DNA of 64,000 nucleotides, from contig NC_053401.1 of assembly GCF_016859285.1 (NCBI RefSeq), forward strand, positions 4,516,469-4,580,468, written 5' to 3'. Position numbers and translations under genes: made by a program. Origin of the DNA: Xiphias gladius (taxonomy: Eukaryota > Chordata > Actinopteri > Istiophoriformes > Xiphiidae). Below the pieces are notes generated by a model. It was given only the letters and a program-made list of their open reading frames with translations. It had not been told where the DNA came from and did not search any database. How positions within the stretch are numbered: position 1 is the first letter of the stretch; each line of letters begins with the position of its first letter. Of this stretch, positions 12,289-25,800 are shown one piece after another.

Positions 12289-14609
12289 CTACCAGTTGCA
12301 GTCTTTCTTGAGTAGTGTGAGGACCTTGCGCCCCAAGCTGGCTTTCCACGGCTTGACGAAGCTCTTCATGTTGACCAGGAGGCGGCCCTGCTTGCGGTCC
12401 GAGTGTCCCGCCACCAGGTACTCCACCCCTGACAAATGAGGTCAAAAGGTCAAGAACACTCTTCTTTGGGAAAGTGATTTCAATTTTAAAAACCCTAATC
12501 AACTTTGAAACGACAGACTTATTTCTGATTAGATTGATTGGCTTGTACTTCATTTCACAGCAGGTCATCTCGTTGTGCATTATCTGCAAGGGTGTCGATA
12601 TTCTACATTTTTGTTTTTGACAACAAATCTCATTCGAAGACCCACATCAGTGTGTTAGTCTGGCTATCAGTACTTTCTGACTCCCCTGCCCTGTCTGTGA
12701 CTCTCAGGCCCAAGCCCCTTGGTTATTACCGAAGACATAATGTATACAAACAGGTCACAAATATACAGTTGGTTAATTAATACACAGTTGGTGCTCTGGC
12801 GAGTACCTCTAGCACCAAGACGATGTATGTGGGATTGAGTCAAAATAAACTACAGTGTGTGTTTTCATCACAATGAAGGAAAATGTCAGCCAGTGCAAGA
12901 ATGTGGCTCACTCATGTATTATCTGTGTTTTTAGCTCTGTGGCACAGAGGAGTAAGATAGATCGGGTTTCGGATTGAACTTGTGAGTGGATGAATTCACT
13001 GTTGGTTTCGGTTTTTTCACGGGATTTGTTGACAGTAACAGGTAAATAGAATATCAACAGCCTACTTTGTTCATTAAAAATCAGAAATGGTCCAGTTACA
13101 TTTTAAAGTCTATGTTTGATGTGACCTGCAGTTTGTTTAATTGGAAACATGTCTGAAAGTCTCCGAAAAGATCTAAATCTGATCTAAATCTACTGTAATA
13201 ACAGTTCGGAGAGACTGTTATCTTTATTAAGGAACATTTCCTTGGAAATGTAGGTGATTATCTAAACTGTTAAAAGCCAATGTGATATTTTTAAATAATC
13301 ACTGGACATTTTTTTCAGTTTCAATCAAAAACGCCCTTAAACCCTGGTTGCACCCTGATCCTAACCTTTGACGTGTGTCGTAGGAGGGTGAGAAAAATCC
13401 TAGTTGAGTGTGTGAGTATGAATATGTGTCTGACCTGGGTTGAGGATAGGGCAAGTGCAGCCCCGTGCGGTCCAGGACTCGGGGTAAAGGGTGACCCGAC
13501 CTCGCTGTATCTTCACCTTGGTGTTCTGACTGAGCACCTTCTGAACCTTGACCTCCACCTCGGCGTGGGAGCCCTTATCATGGGCCGACAGCACTTTCAC
13601 CTTCAGCACTAAGAGTCAGGTAGGAGAGACTTGTGATGTAGTAAGACCCTCAGCGTGCATGTCTGTCCGAGAGTTTTTGTGTGTATTTCGATTTTCTTAA
13701 TGAAAGATGAAGCAACATAGCCACATTTTCTGCCAGGTGTCAAACTAAGGGGCAGTTTCAACACAAAATTTTAAAACGCTGTCGCCCTGTTCATCACTCC
13801 CATGTTACCAGAGGAGGTAACAGGGATACAGTCTTTTTTATCCACAAAAGGAAGGTTTTACTTTCTTCTGTACAGAGTGAAACTCAACCAGAGGATAACA
13901 GGCCCTGTCTAAGATGGCTGATGTGGAACTATAGTGGCTAACTTGCTGTGTGTTTGGTAGCCGGACAAACTTCAGGAGGAGTTTTATCTATATTTTTTCA
14001 CTTTGAGCTGAAATTCAGATTAGTTATTCTCTTGCCAGAGGGGCTGGAGCAAAATTAATCATTGCTCTAAATGCTGCGGTCAGTTGGACCTTCACTTTGA
14101 GTCCATACTGAAATATCAACAATCTTTGGATGGACTTGCATGATATTTTGCACAGACCTTCATGGTCCCCGGACAATGTACCTTTATGACTTTGGCGATC
14201 CTCTGACTTTTCCTCTAGCGGCACCGTGAGGTTGACATTTGTTGTTTTGAGTGAAATGGTTTAACAGCTACTGAACCGATTTCCATGAAATTTGGTGCAG
14301 ACAGTCATATCACCGTCGAGATGAATTGTAATAACTATGGTGATCTCGTAACTTTTCCTTTAGTGCCGTCGTCAGGCCAAAATTGTCATTTGTTCAGTAC
14401 TTTGGTTTATAACCAAATACCCCCATTCCCATTCAACGGTGTTGGACCCATAACCCCCTAAGACCCAGGCTGTAATAAACCAAAATATACTTTAATTGTT
14501 ATATGGGACAAAGCTAAAAAAATAAAGACAAAGAAGGCAATTGGCAACTTAAAATGTGCTTAAATTTTAACTTTCAAGAAAATGTTTGGAATGAAACCCA
14601 GCCAATGAG

Positions 14610-14651
<42 letters not shown>

Positions 14652-14789
14652 GTTTGAGTTCTTACCATATGCATAGTTCATGGTGCAGAAGAGTTTACTG
14701 TTGGTCAGTGCTTGCTCTTTGCACTCACACTTCTCTGCAGGGGACAAACACAGACACAGATTTAATATTTGTAACATAACTGATGTTGC

Positions 14790-14822
<33 letters not shown>

Positions 14823-15125
14823 TGTGTCTGCGTGTGTGTGGTCTCAGATACTGTACGTGGCGTCCTAAGATTGCAAGAACAGCATGTGTGTCCAGTGAGG
14901 AATGTGCCTATGAAAGCTGCAGTTATGTGGCAGTGGGGGGTCTAAGAGAAGGGACACTTGGAAACTATGTGCTAGCATGAACACACACACACACGCACAC
15001 ACACACACACACACATACACACACACACACAAACATCTTTGTTCCATGTCCTTCTAAGGCCCTATCAAGACTGTCATTACTCAACCATTAATGCTTGATC
15101 ACTGGACTGTGGAGGAAGATGTATA

Positions 15126-15210
<85 letters not shown>

Positions 15211-18200
15211 GTCCTTCTATCTCACCCGAGTAATGGAGGGCAGAGAAGAGCTCGTCTGCTCTGAAGATCCTGACCGGCTCACTGGCATTTCCCTCTAAGT
15301 TGTACAGGTCCAGATCAGAGCTGCACAAATACGGACATTACATTATCACACACACGGGAACATGGGAATCTAAATCTGCACTTAACAAATGTTCAGTGTA
15401 CCAGAGCACTTACAACATGCTCCCAAGGGGACAAAACCTCAAAGCTGCAAACTTTGATACCTAAATATGCACTGTTTGCCAACTGCAAACTATCTCGAAA
15501 GTATTGAGAACTGGCTGGTCTGAAATTGAGGGAGCTATCACACCGTATTAGCTCTGTTGCAATTCGGGAGAAAGGAAGAACTGGTATCAAAATTGTTCTC
15601 GGCATTGACGTTTTAGAATAGTATTAGTATAAATGGAATGAGTAACAGGAAAGAAAAAGTTTATTACTCACCCAAACATACAGTCTCCAGTGAATGGATC
15701 ACAGTCTCCTGCACAGTCACATGGACGGCAGCCATATTCATGGAAACCCCAGTATCCCACCATGCACCTGTCGCAGTGGGCTCCACCTACTCCGGGCTTG
15801 CAGATGCAGTTTCCATTGGAAGGGTCGCAGGGTGAGCCGTCAGCCAAGTGGAAGGGCATGGAGCCCAAGGGGTGACAGCTGCACGCTGGGAGAGAAAAAG
15901 GTGAAATTAATTTTGATGTGGAGGCAATGTTGCACCGTGACATCAAGAAATCATGGGCACAAATTTTGAGGCAAACTTTGTGCACCACTGGATGTTTATC
16001 CTCTTCAGTAAAGCCAAAGATAAGACCAAACACAAAGAAAAAGTCAAAATTCAGTCAAGTAGCAACCCCGTTTTTTTATGTGATGGGAAGCCCCAAGATT
16101 TACAGATCTGGTTCTTTTGCTTTTAAAACACACTTTGTCTTGCATTTTTTTCCTGTTTAGAAAGCTGACAAGCAAAGAGAAAACAGGAAACATGGAGCCA
16201 GACAGAGGTATGATATGCGACAAAGGTTTAAATCAAAATAGGGGTAGTGTGGTTGAATGGTACATGTCCATAACTGCTGTCTCACCACAACAGCCTGAAA
16301 AGTGTGGTTTCAGTTTCGGAGACACACGAGCATCAACAACAGCACTGGCGTCAAACAAGAGGCTGACTTTCATCTCAACCATGGTTTTGGTTATGCAAAA
16401 CTGTCACATTTAATTCTGATGATATGTCGAAATATCGCAACAAAATTTACAATATTGCCGTGAAATTATGTGCAGACATTCATGGTCCCCAGAGGATGAC
16501 TCTTACTGACAAACACGTCTATGCGACCACAGCTTCGCAGAACCGCTAGCATGGCTGTACACACTCAGTCTTGTCTTCATCAGTCTTTCTGAAAAACCAA
16601 AAACATGTCGCTGTGGTTTTGTGCCCACATTGTACAAGAAACTGGGTATCTACTACGGTGCTGAACAGCAAAATTTGAGCAGGTCAATCTTTTCAACCAA
16701 AACAACAATTATTTTGTTAGCATTCCACAAATTTAGCTTTTGAAACCCTCACTTGAGCTGTATTTGTTGAGCACTAACCAAATAATCATTATATTTTGGT
16801 GAAGTTTATTAATAAAATACCCCTGCAATAAGTACTATGTCTATTTTTTAAAATCCTAATAATGCAGTCATTAATACTTTCCCTAATACATCTAAATCCT
16901 ATGCTACTTAACATGCTAATGAGTTGAAATGGCCAGTGTATGCTTGCATAATCCTGGTTTTTCTGTATTGTTTATGTTGAAATTTTCCCCGACTTACAGT
17001 ATTAATTGCTGCTGCAAAGTTTCAGTTCACCAAAGCGGATCATTATAGTTTGATTATATAATCTAAAACAATCATAATCTACCAGGACTTAAAGTAAACA
17101 GCAATGCTAGCAGCTCTGTGAGGCTGTACTTATAGGCGCAGCGGCGCATTGAGCTAAACGCTAAGAGACCCAGAATTACAAAACTAACATGCTGATGTTT
17201 AGCAGGTATAATATTTACTAATTTCAGTGTTGTAGTTTTGTTTTTGTTAGCATGCCAAGATTTGCTAATTATCACTAAACACAGCTGAGGCTGATGTGAA
17301 TGTCATTAGTTTTGCAGGTATTTGATAAACCAAATGGGCAAATTCATTTTTGAGTTTTTAAACACAGTTTTTCTTGCATTTTTGCTCACGCACCGACAAA
17401 ATAGTAGAAGAGGCTCTTAGGATGCAAAAGGAATCAGTTTATTCCACGTGCAAAAAGTGACACATTTTGAAAAAATGTGACAAAAAGTCAATGTTTTGGT
17501 CCAAGTACTATTGTTACCCATTACACATGAAATAAACTGATTATTTCTGCATCTTAAGAGCTTCTTGTAGGCGCTGGGAACTGGCACTGTGAACCGGGAC
17601 TGTTGATATTGGCAATACACACCTGGCACTATGAACTGAGACTGTTGATATTGGCAATACACACCTGACATTCTGTTTTGAAAACCCTGGAATCAAGATT
17701 ACAAACCCTTTTGCAATTCCTCCGATTAAAGTTTTGACCTGGTGATGGTGTTATATGAAAAGTTAGGGGATCACCAAGGTGATTACAGTTCAACCTATGG
17801 GGGGCACGGAGGTCTGAACCAAATGTCATGACAATTAATCTAACAGTGGTTGAGGCATTTCACCGAAAGCCACCTCACGGTGGTGCTAGAGGGACCAGTC
17901 AGGCGATCAACAAAGACAGTAGGATGGATCATCTGGGGACCATGAATGTCTTTACAAAATTAGATAAAAACACAATAAAAAAAGTGATGAAAAATAAGTA
18001 AATATATCAAAAATATCAAAATGTATGTAATTTAATGTATGTAATGTAAAAAAAAAAAAAAAAAAAAAGAGAGAACAAGGTCACATAAGTGGAGTGCTGA
18101 GTCCAAAGGGCTTTCTAAGCTGACAGTTTGCTGACCTGCAAATTCTTATTTATCCCCAGGACTGCTGATAAATAAGAATTTCATCATTCATCAGTTCTTC

Positions 18201-20402
18201 TGTTTGTCTGGTATTGTTGCAGGAGCTTGTAATACAAAGGCCCTTCTCTTCTTCTTATCACAGTTTTTTCCCTCCCTCATGTCCCCTCTAATTGTGTGCT
18301 GATAGGGTGTTCTTTAAACAACCTCCAAAAACAATATACTACACGCACACGCGCACACACGCACACACACACGCACACACACACGCACGCACGCACGCAC
18401 GCACAGTACATAACAACCACTCATGTTTCCACTAACAGTCTAAGAAAACTAGTCTCTGCTGTCTTTACACTGCTGTGAGCACTGAGACCCGGAGCCTTGC
18501 AGGAGGAGGTGTGCCCCCCCCCCCCCCATAAATCTGTCCCTCTTTCGGGGGGCAGACGGGGAAGAAGGACGGGGCGATGTGGTGAAAGACAGGCAGAAGA
18601 TGAGGAGAAAGAAACAAGGAGGTGGTTTTCTTCGGAGCCATTTCTCTTCTCTTTAATGGTGTTTGAAGCCTGACTGGCAGCAAATGACTACTTACTGTGC
18701 CCCCAGAGGTCGGCCTCTCTGCTCTCTCACCTCTTTTTTTTTTTTTAAGCAATTAATGCTGTATTTGATTATAGGTTATAAGAAAAATGAAATATTTGCA
18801 TGCTTTTAAAAACACAGATTGAAGTTCATTCTTGACCTTGGAAACAGAAGTTGACCAAACAGTCTCACCACTAGCTCCATGTAATAGATGTTCTAGAGCT
18901 TTCGATTGTTTCACACGAGCTGCCCACTTGTCCTGAAGATGTAAATGTTCAAATTTCCATTTTCTCTCAGAACTTCAGGGAGTTGTTTCAAGGACTCTTT
19001 ACTCAGTTCTTCAGCACATCAACGCAGTAAACTCACTCAATTAATCCCGCACAATTCTGTCGCTCATCGCCTTACCCCCACGTGTTCATTCGTTTTACCC
19101 ACCTTGGCAGTTTAAATGCACAGAAGTCGGGAATGACGTGTATTTATACTAATATAACTGAAGTTTAAGCACTGCTATGGTAGCACAACAGATACTTCTC
19201 AGGATAAACAGCAGCACTTTCAAGCCTGTTTTAATGCTTTGTGAAATGCTGATTGATTATTTAATGATTAAAATGCACAATAACCCTGCTCTGTATTACA
19301 GCTGTTGAGGATAAAAACACAATACTTTGATTGAGTAATTATGAAAGTCTGTCAATCGATTAGTCGATTGACAGAAAAGTGAGTCTTATTTCGTCCTTTT
19401 TTTTTAAAAAGTATTTCTGGGAAATGTGGTGCCTTTATTGGAGAACTGAATGCGCAGAGATGACAGGAAACGAGGGGAAAAGGAGACGGGAGAGGACATG
19501 CAACAAAACTCCCCTGGCAGACTTGAAAAGGGGCTGTTATGGATCTCGGTCGTGCCTTAAAACCCTAGGTCTTGATTACACAAATTTGAACTGATTTGTC
19601 ATTCATCAACCAAAAATGCAACAACATTCTCCGGTTCAAGATGTGGCTTGCCGCTTTTCTCAGTTTTGTATCATTTCAAATTTTAAATCGTTGTGCTTTT
19701 TGCTGTTTTTGAAGACAGTTAAACTATTAAGTAATGCCGAAAGATATATGACTCAAGCAACTGGCAGTCATTTAATTTTTTTAATCAGCACGAATAACAA
19801 AAATTCACTGGCTCCAGCTTGGCAAATGTGAGGATTTGCTGCTTTTCTCTGTTAAATATTTCTGTTAATTTTGGGCTGCTGGTTGGACCAAACAAGAAAC
19901 TGGAAGTTGTCATTCCGGGATCTATGAAAATTGTAATTTTTTTTATCTTCACTATTTTTTGAAAATGACATTTCTGACAGGTGATTAATAGTATAGTATT
20001 AAGTATTAGTATTAATAATGATAATCTATGTGGGAGTTCTAAAACTGATTTAAATTTTTTTTTTTCTGTCACCTTAGGGGCCTAACAGCCATTTTACAAA
20101 ACGTGTACAGTATCATGTACAATATTATTGTTAATATTATTAATATTTTCCCCCTCAGTTCCTGAATGGAGATGTGATACATGTCTGTGTTTCTACATGT
20201 TTTTTCATTGGTATCCAGAGCAACAAAGATAAACCTTATCATAAGAACGAACAGTGCACTGTCCATGAAATCATAAAGATATCACATGCATAGACTTTAT
20301 AGACATGGATGTGCACACAAGCATACACGGGCATACGGTGGGAAAACTGGACATATTCAAAATATTACAATATGAGATTTTCATTTACAAACGGAGCTTT
20401 GA

Positions 20403-20449
<47 letters not shown>

Positions 20450-20645
20450 AGTCCCTATCTTGACTATTGTTTATTGAGCAGCCTTGGCGTGCTAATAATT
20501 AACAGAAATTACAGCACCACCTTCGTTCCATGCAAAGCCAAAACGTGTGTGACAATGTGTTTCATTACCGTGTGTGTGTTTACATATCTGCGGAGGAATT
20601 AATGAGCATTTGAAGAGGTCAGTTCACAAGGACTCCTGTATGTAA

Positions 20646-20709
<64 letters not shown>

Positions 20710-22313
20710 CTAAGAAAGCTGTCAGCTGCAGGAGCTCTGACAATGAAAACTTAACGAGCGTGTGCTGAGACATGACAGGACACCTGCCTGAACAAAAAAA
20801 ACACCCAGAGCAGATAACACCCCCCCCACGCACACACACGCACACGCACACACACAACACACACACACGCACACGCACAAACACACACTTGGACACACGC
20901 TGTAACTTTCCCCTCTGCTAAAGTTTGGTGTGTGTGCGAGCTTGCGTGGTACTTGTCAAGAGTGTTGTCTTTCCCGGGCCCCTCGGAGACTGGTATGAGA
21001 AAAATGTTCCTCACGACGGAGGGAAATTCCTCCATTGTCAGCGAGCGGCTTGCGGTGGGATTTCACGCCCTGTACCTTCATCTCAGGGGTTCTCCAAGCA
21101 TGCCGTCGCTTCTCTTTCTCTATCAATCAGCCGTCAGCCAGGATCATTTCGCCCTCCGGCCTCTGTAGTTACGCCGCTGGTGAGTTTTATGATGCAAATA
21201 ATATGCAGGACACCTAACCTAAGTGAAATTTAAACCCTTCTAAAACATGCCTGGAATAAAAAAACGGTGGTGAATCATTTTTCTGTGAACTTATTAGAGA
21301 TCCCAGCACGGCCGAACTTGGTTTTATACTGGCATAGGAAGAAGACATCGGGGAAAATACTGAGGAACAACGATTTCATGGCACGTGAGAAGTAAATGCA
21401 AACGCACCTCATCATTTGCAAGAACACGAAGTGATGCTAATGGACACCAAGGAGAATGAAAAGGCTCGGGTTAAGACATAATGATTTATATTGTACAATT
21501 GTACACATGCTGCATGACAAACTGAAATGCTGCCCCGATGATGGCGCTAGACGAAAAGTCAGAGGATCGGTGAGGCTATGATAATTCATCCCGACGGGAG
21601 CGTGAATGTGTGTACCAAATTTTACGACCATTCATCCAATCAATCCAATTACTGGCCTATTTCACTCAACACCACAAATGCCAACCTCATGAGGAAGAGT
21701 CAGGGGATCACCAAAGTGATGGGGATGCATCCTCCGAGCGCTGCGAATGTGTGTACAAAATACCGAGGCGACTCGTCTTATAGCAGATGGACTTTTCAGG
21801 ACTCTAGGGGTCGAAGGGGTGCAGAATCAGTGCGAGATAATGGAAGTCAGTCATCCGAGCACTGGGTTGAGCTCATGTTCAACATAGCAAGTCGGGGACA
21901 AGTCGCCTTAGGACTGTCGGGATGCCAAGGCCTGTTTTTGAGAACATGGAGCCCGTTCATCTGTTCATCAACAGATAGTGACTGTGGGTCGGTATAAAAC
22001 ACATTCTCAATATTACTATACTAAGATACTAACATTCTCACAGAACTGCTGGAAAGGCTGTAGATTCTTTGCCTTGCCCCCCCCACCAGACTGAGGGCTC
22101 CAAGAAATGTTTGTGTTTCTGTTGTGATAAATCTTTTGACATACAAAAGAAAAAAAAAAAAACCCCAAAAAAAAAAACCATGACAACACCCCAACCCTGA
22201 GTCATAAAATTGGGCCGATAGCCAACATATTCTTCCCCCTTGGTGTTTTTGAATGGTCTGGTGCAATCTGACAGTTGTTTTCAGTGATAGGCTAGTGTGT
22301 GTACATGGACAAA

Positions 22314-22366
<53 letters not shown>

Positions 22367-22557
22367 ACAGACACACAGACACACAGACTTTCGTAATCAT
22401 GTATGAGTCCAGCATACATGCAGGACTGGGCTCACTGGGTCAAATCTGAAAGATAATCAGAGGGAGAATGTAGCCACTGTCGTGTTTTTGGATGACTATC
22501 TCGTGTTTACTCAAGACTCGTCTCATCAGCCGGAGGGCAGCAAGCCACTCAACCCAC

Positions 22558-22628
<71 letters not shown>

Positions 22629-22807
22629 GAGGACCCTAACACAGTTAAGGTTACTACCAGTGATTAACCTGAAGCTACTCGAGCTCTGAGTCACACATGA
22701 AAAATGGCAAAACAAGCAAGGGTTGTGTGTCAAGCTTTGAGTCAAGATGTAGGAATGCCGTCATCTGATGATTAACAACAGTGTAACCCTTGGCTGGAGT
22801 GCGCTGT

Positions 22808-22847
<40 letters not shown>

Positions 22848-25800
22848 CGCACACACACACACACACACACTGAGCCAGGTGCCCGTCAGGAATCGGCGTT
22901 ATCCAGCACGTCCCGGCTTGTGATCTCAGTCCTCAGCATTCCTTGGGATAATGAGAGCGCCGTGCCAGTGTGGTGTGTATGAGATTAATGTTACGATTCA
23001 CGCCAGCAACATTTAGTCGACTCAGGTACGATCAGGTATACTTTATGACATTTCACACTGTGTTCCACATATCTCTGTGGGTTCCAGGGTGAAAGTAGGG
23101 TATAGGAATGAATCTGCGTCTAGTGTTTACCGGTGAAATTCCAGAAGTCATTTCATGGAAGTGGACAACTTCTCTGGGGGGCCCGACGTATGTGGTCAGT
23201 GCGATTAAATGATGTAGGCACCTTGCTGGTTGCAAGGAACTTAAGTCTAAAAAGCCACATTTCGACGGTGAAAAAATGGTGAAAGTTAAACACATTCACA
23301 GTATTGAGACTACATCTACTAAATTACACCACCGACTGCAAATGAATCATTATTATTATCTGGTTTAATAAATAAAATTCCATATGTGGAAGGATCAAGT
23401 GGCACGTCACCAGTTACACCAGTGATCTATGAACGCTAAAGTTTCTCAAAATTACGACCGCATTTCAAAGTAAACTTTGTTTCTGGCGCATGTAACCTGG
23501 TTTATTTGGTGTGGTTGTGTGTGTGTGTGTGTGTGTGTATGTATATATTTTACCATGTGCCACTATCTATTTACTAACCACTTCTATTTTACTATTTACA
23601 CACAAGCTACATTTGCCAATTTAACATGAGGTGTAGCTGAAAGGTTGCCTATATTCTAAGCGACGGTCTCATTATCACTCACCGATGCTTCAGAACGACT
23701 GAAATATTGTAATAAATTACACACAGAGCAAACTTTTCATTTCATTCTCGGTACTTTGGCACCCTTACATTCACTTCTGATGCAAATAGCAAGCCATACT
23801 CTGCTTTCCATCTCCACTGCTCCTGCGCCATCAACATCGGAGCCGTGTTGTTCACCGTAACATATAACTGGCGTGCGTTTCGTACGTGTGTCTTACGTTT
23901 GCAGGAGCCGGGGGCGGTCTCCGGTCCATGGGGGTCTCTGTAGAAGCCGGCCTTGCATTTCTCACACTGACGTCCCTCGGTGTTGTGCAGACAGTCACAT
24001 ACGCCTCCGCTGCGCTGGCCGGACTCCCGCCACGCCGACCAATCGAAATGGCACCTCTGAGCGTGTCCGTTGCACTTACACTCTGGGGTGAGAGGGAGGA
24101 AATCGTTGCTGAACTGTCTATGGGAAGTACTAAGTCTAAAATGAATGAAACGAGCCATTTTGATCAGATTCTGCACGTATTTGCATGGAAGGACTATTGC
24201 CCCGAATATCTTTTGAGTATCAAACAGCCACCGCATGTAGGCTTGAAAAGTAGCTCTGAGTGGTTTGAAGTTTCTCTTACTTTTCTCCACAATATATCTA
24301 CTGAATATGCAATATTTTCCCATCACACGATTGCCTCTTCGTTTCTCCAAAGCTCTCCTGGAAGTAGCGTTCGGTAGTTTGTTGGTGGTGATCGTTTGGA
24401 ACATACCGAACATTCAGGTCAGTGGCAGAGAAGCAGGCTATGCCGCAGGAGTGGTCTGACAGGTTCTTATGGCTATTTCGAGGCTTTTTGACACGTTTTT
24501 TTGTTTGTGTGCTGTGTTTCTGGGTCTCTCCTGGAATCCACTGTAGCTGTTGGCAATTTGAGCGGACTATAGCTGCTGTCCCTGCATGAAGCGACTTTGA
24601 AGAACTTCAAAGTTGCGTTTCACACACTTGACACTTAAGAAATGCAAGCTCGTTGATGGTCCAAAACAACCAGTTGTTGTTTTGCTTAATCTTGTTTTAT
24701 TTTTCTTAATTTTTTTCCCTGCGCTGCTTGGCCATGTGGTGCAACCCCTAATTTTCCCCACACCACGCTATGACCTCTGTTCTACCTTTTCGTCTCTTAG
24801 AGCTGACGCCAGTTCCCCTTTCCCTTTGAATACCTATCTGGGCTTGGATATCATACTCGGTTTAACATGCACTTTCTACATGCTGTGCTCGGTAAAATAT
24901 CTGTCGCAGTCTTTGCAGATGCAAGAACTCGTTTTGTTTTTTCTAGTAGTTCGTATTTCCATCTCACACCACATTTTGCTGACACGTCACGGTCAACAAC
25001 ACTGCTAGCATGACCTGAAACCACCTTGAATTTATAATGTAACAGCGCCACACTTTTAGCTCCAGCAACTTTTGCCGAAAGCACTCAAAGAACTGGGGTT
25101 AAAACAAAAAATCACGACAGTTGATGATGGCTGTACGTTACATAACCGTTCTGTAAGTTCCCGTCGTAGGAAAGGTGTGAGTGTGTGTGTGTGTGTGTTC
25201 GACTCACTCCGACATTCGTGCGGAGCCCCCGTCAATCCGTCAGCGGGCTGCCAGGGTCGGTCGTTGTAGAGAGGAGCGCAGCGCTCGCAGTGATCGCCGG
25301 CAGTGTTATGTCTGCACACACACTTCCCGTGGACCTGAGGGAGAAAGGGAAAGAAAGAGAGAGAGAGAAAGGGCTCATTAGCAACAGGTAAAATGATAGA
25401 GGTAGAGGGATGGGAGGGACAAAGAGGTCAGTGTGATGGAGAGGAAAGTTTCCCTCATGATAACAGGCCTTTTGGGTGTGAAGACTTTACTTGTCCTCTC
25501 CATTTCACATTCAGTCTCACTATTTCTTCATCTCTCTTGCCTTTTTCACGACTCTCCGTGTCTCCTTTTCTTCCTCCTCTCCCTCTCCACTTCCTCAGAT
25601 TTTCTTATTTTCCCCTTGCTCCGTCTCTTTCTCGTACTCCCGCACTTGAAATTAGTGAATTAGTGAAATTGATTGTTTGGCTTCATCGCTGGAAACAAGA
25701 ACGGGCCTCTGCTCTGAAAAGCCCATGTGTGTGTTTGTGTGTGTGTGTGTGTGTGTGTCTGTGAGTGTGTGTGTTTATGAGTGTGTGTGTGTGTGTGTGT

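Larger units (their letters stand above)
15886..23896 (-). other. ntn4 intron 5 (8 kb), repeat-rich
   Basis: Holds a composite teleost repeat (16430-17960), a poly(A) run (18048-18069), and (TG)/(AC) tracts at 18340-18404, 20404-20448, 20649-20707, 20827-20890, 22317-22385, 22561-22626 and 22811-22871. No nested gene was recognised on either strand. Confidence 0.65.

Noticed and set aside
15077-15328. Reading frames with long Cys-Val or Thr-His repeats here and at similar places
   Set aside because: They are translations of (TG)n or (AC)n microsatellites. Only positions 15226-15320 are coding, as ntn4 exon 7.
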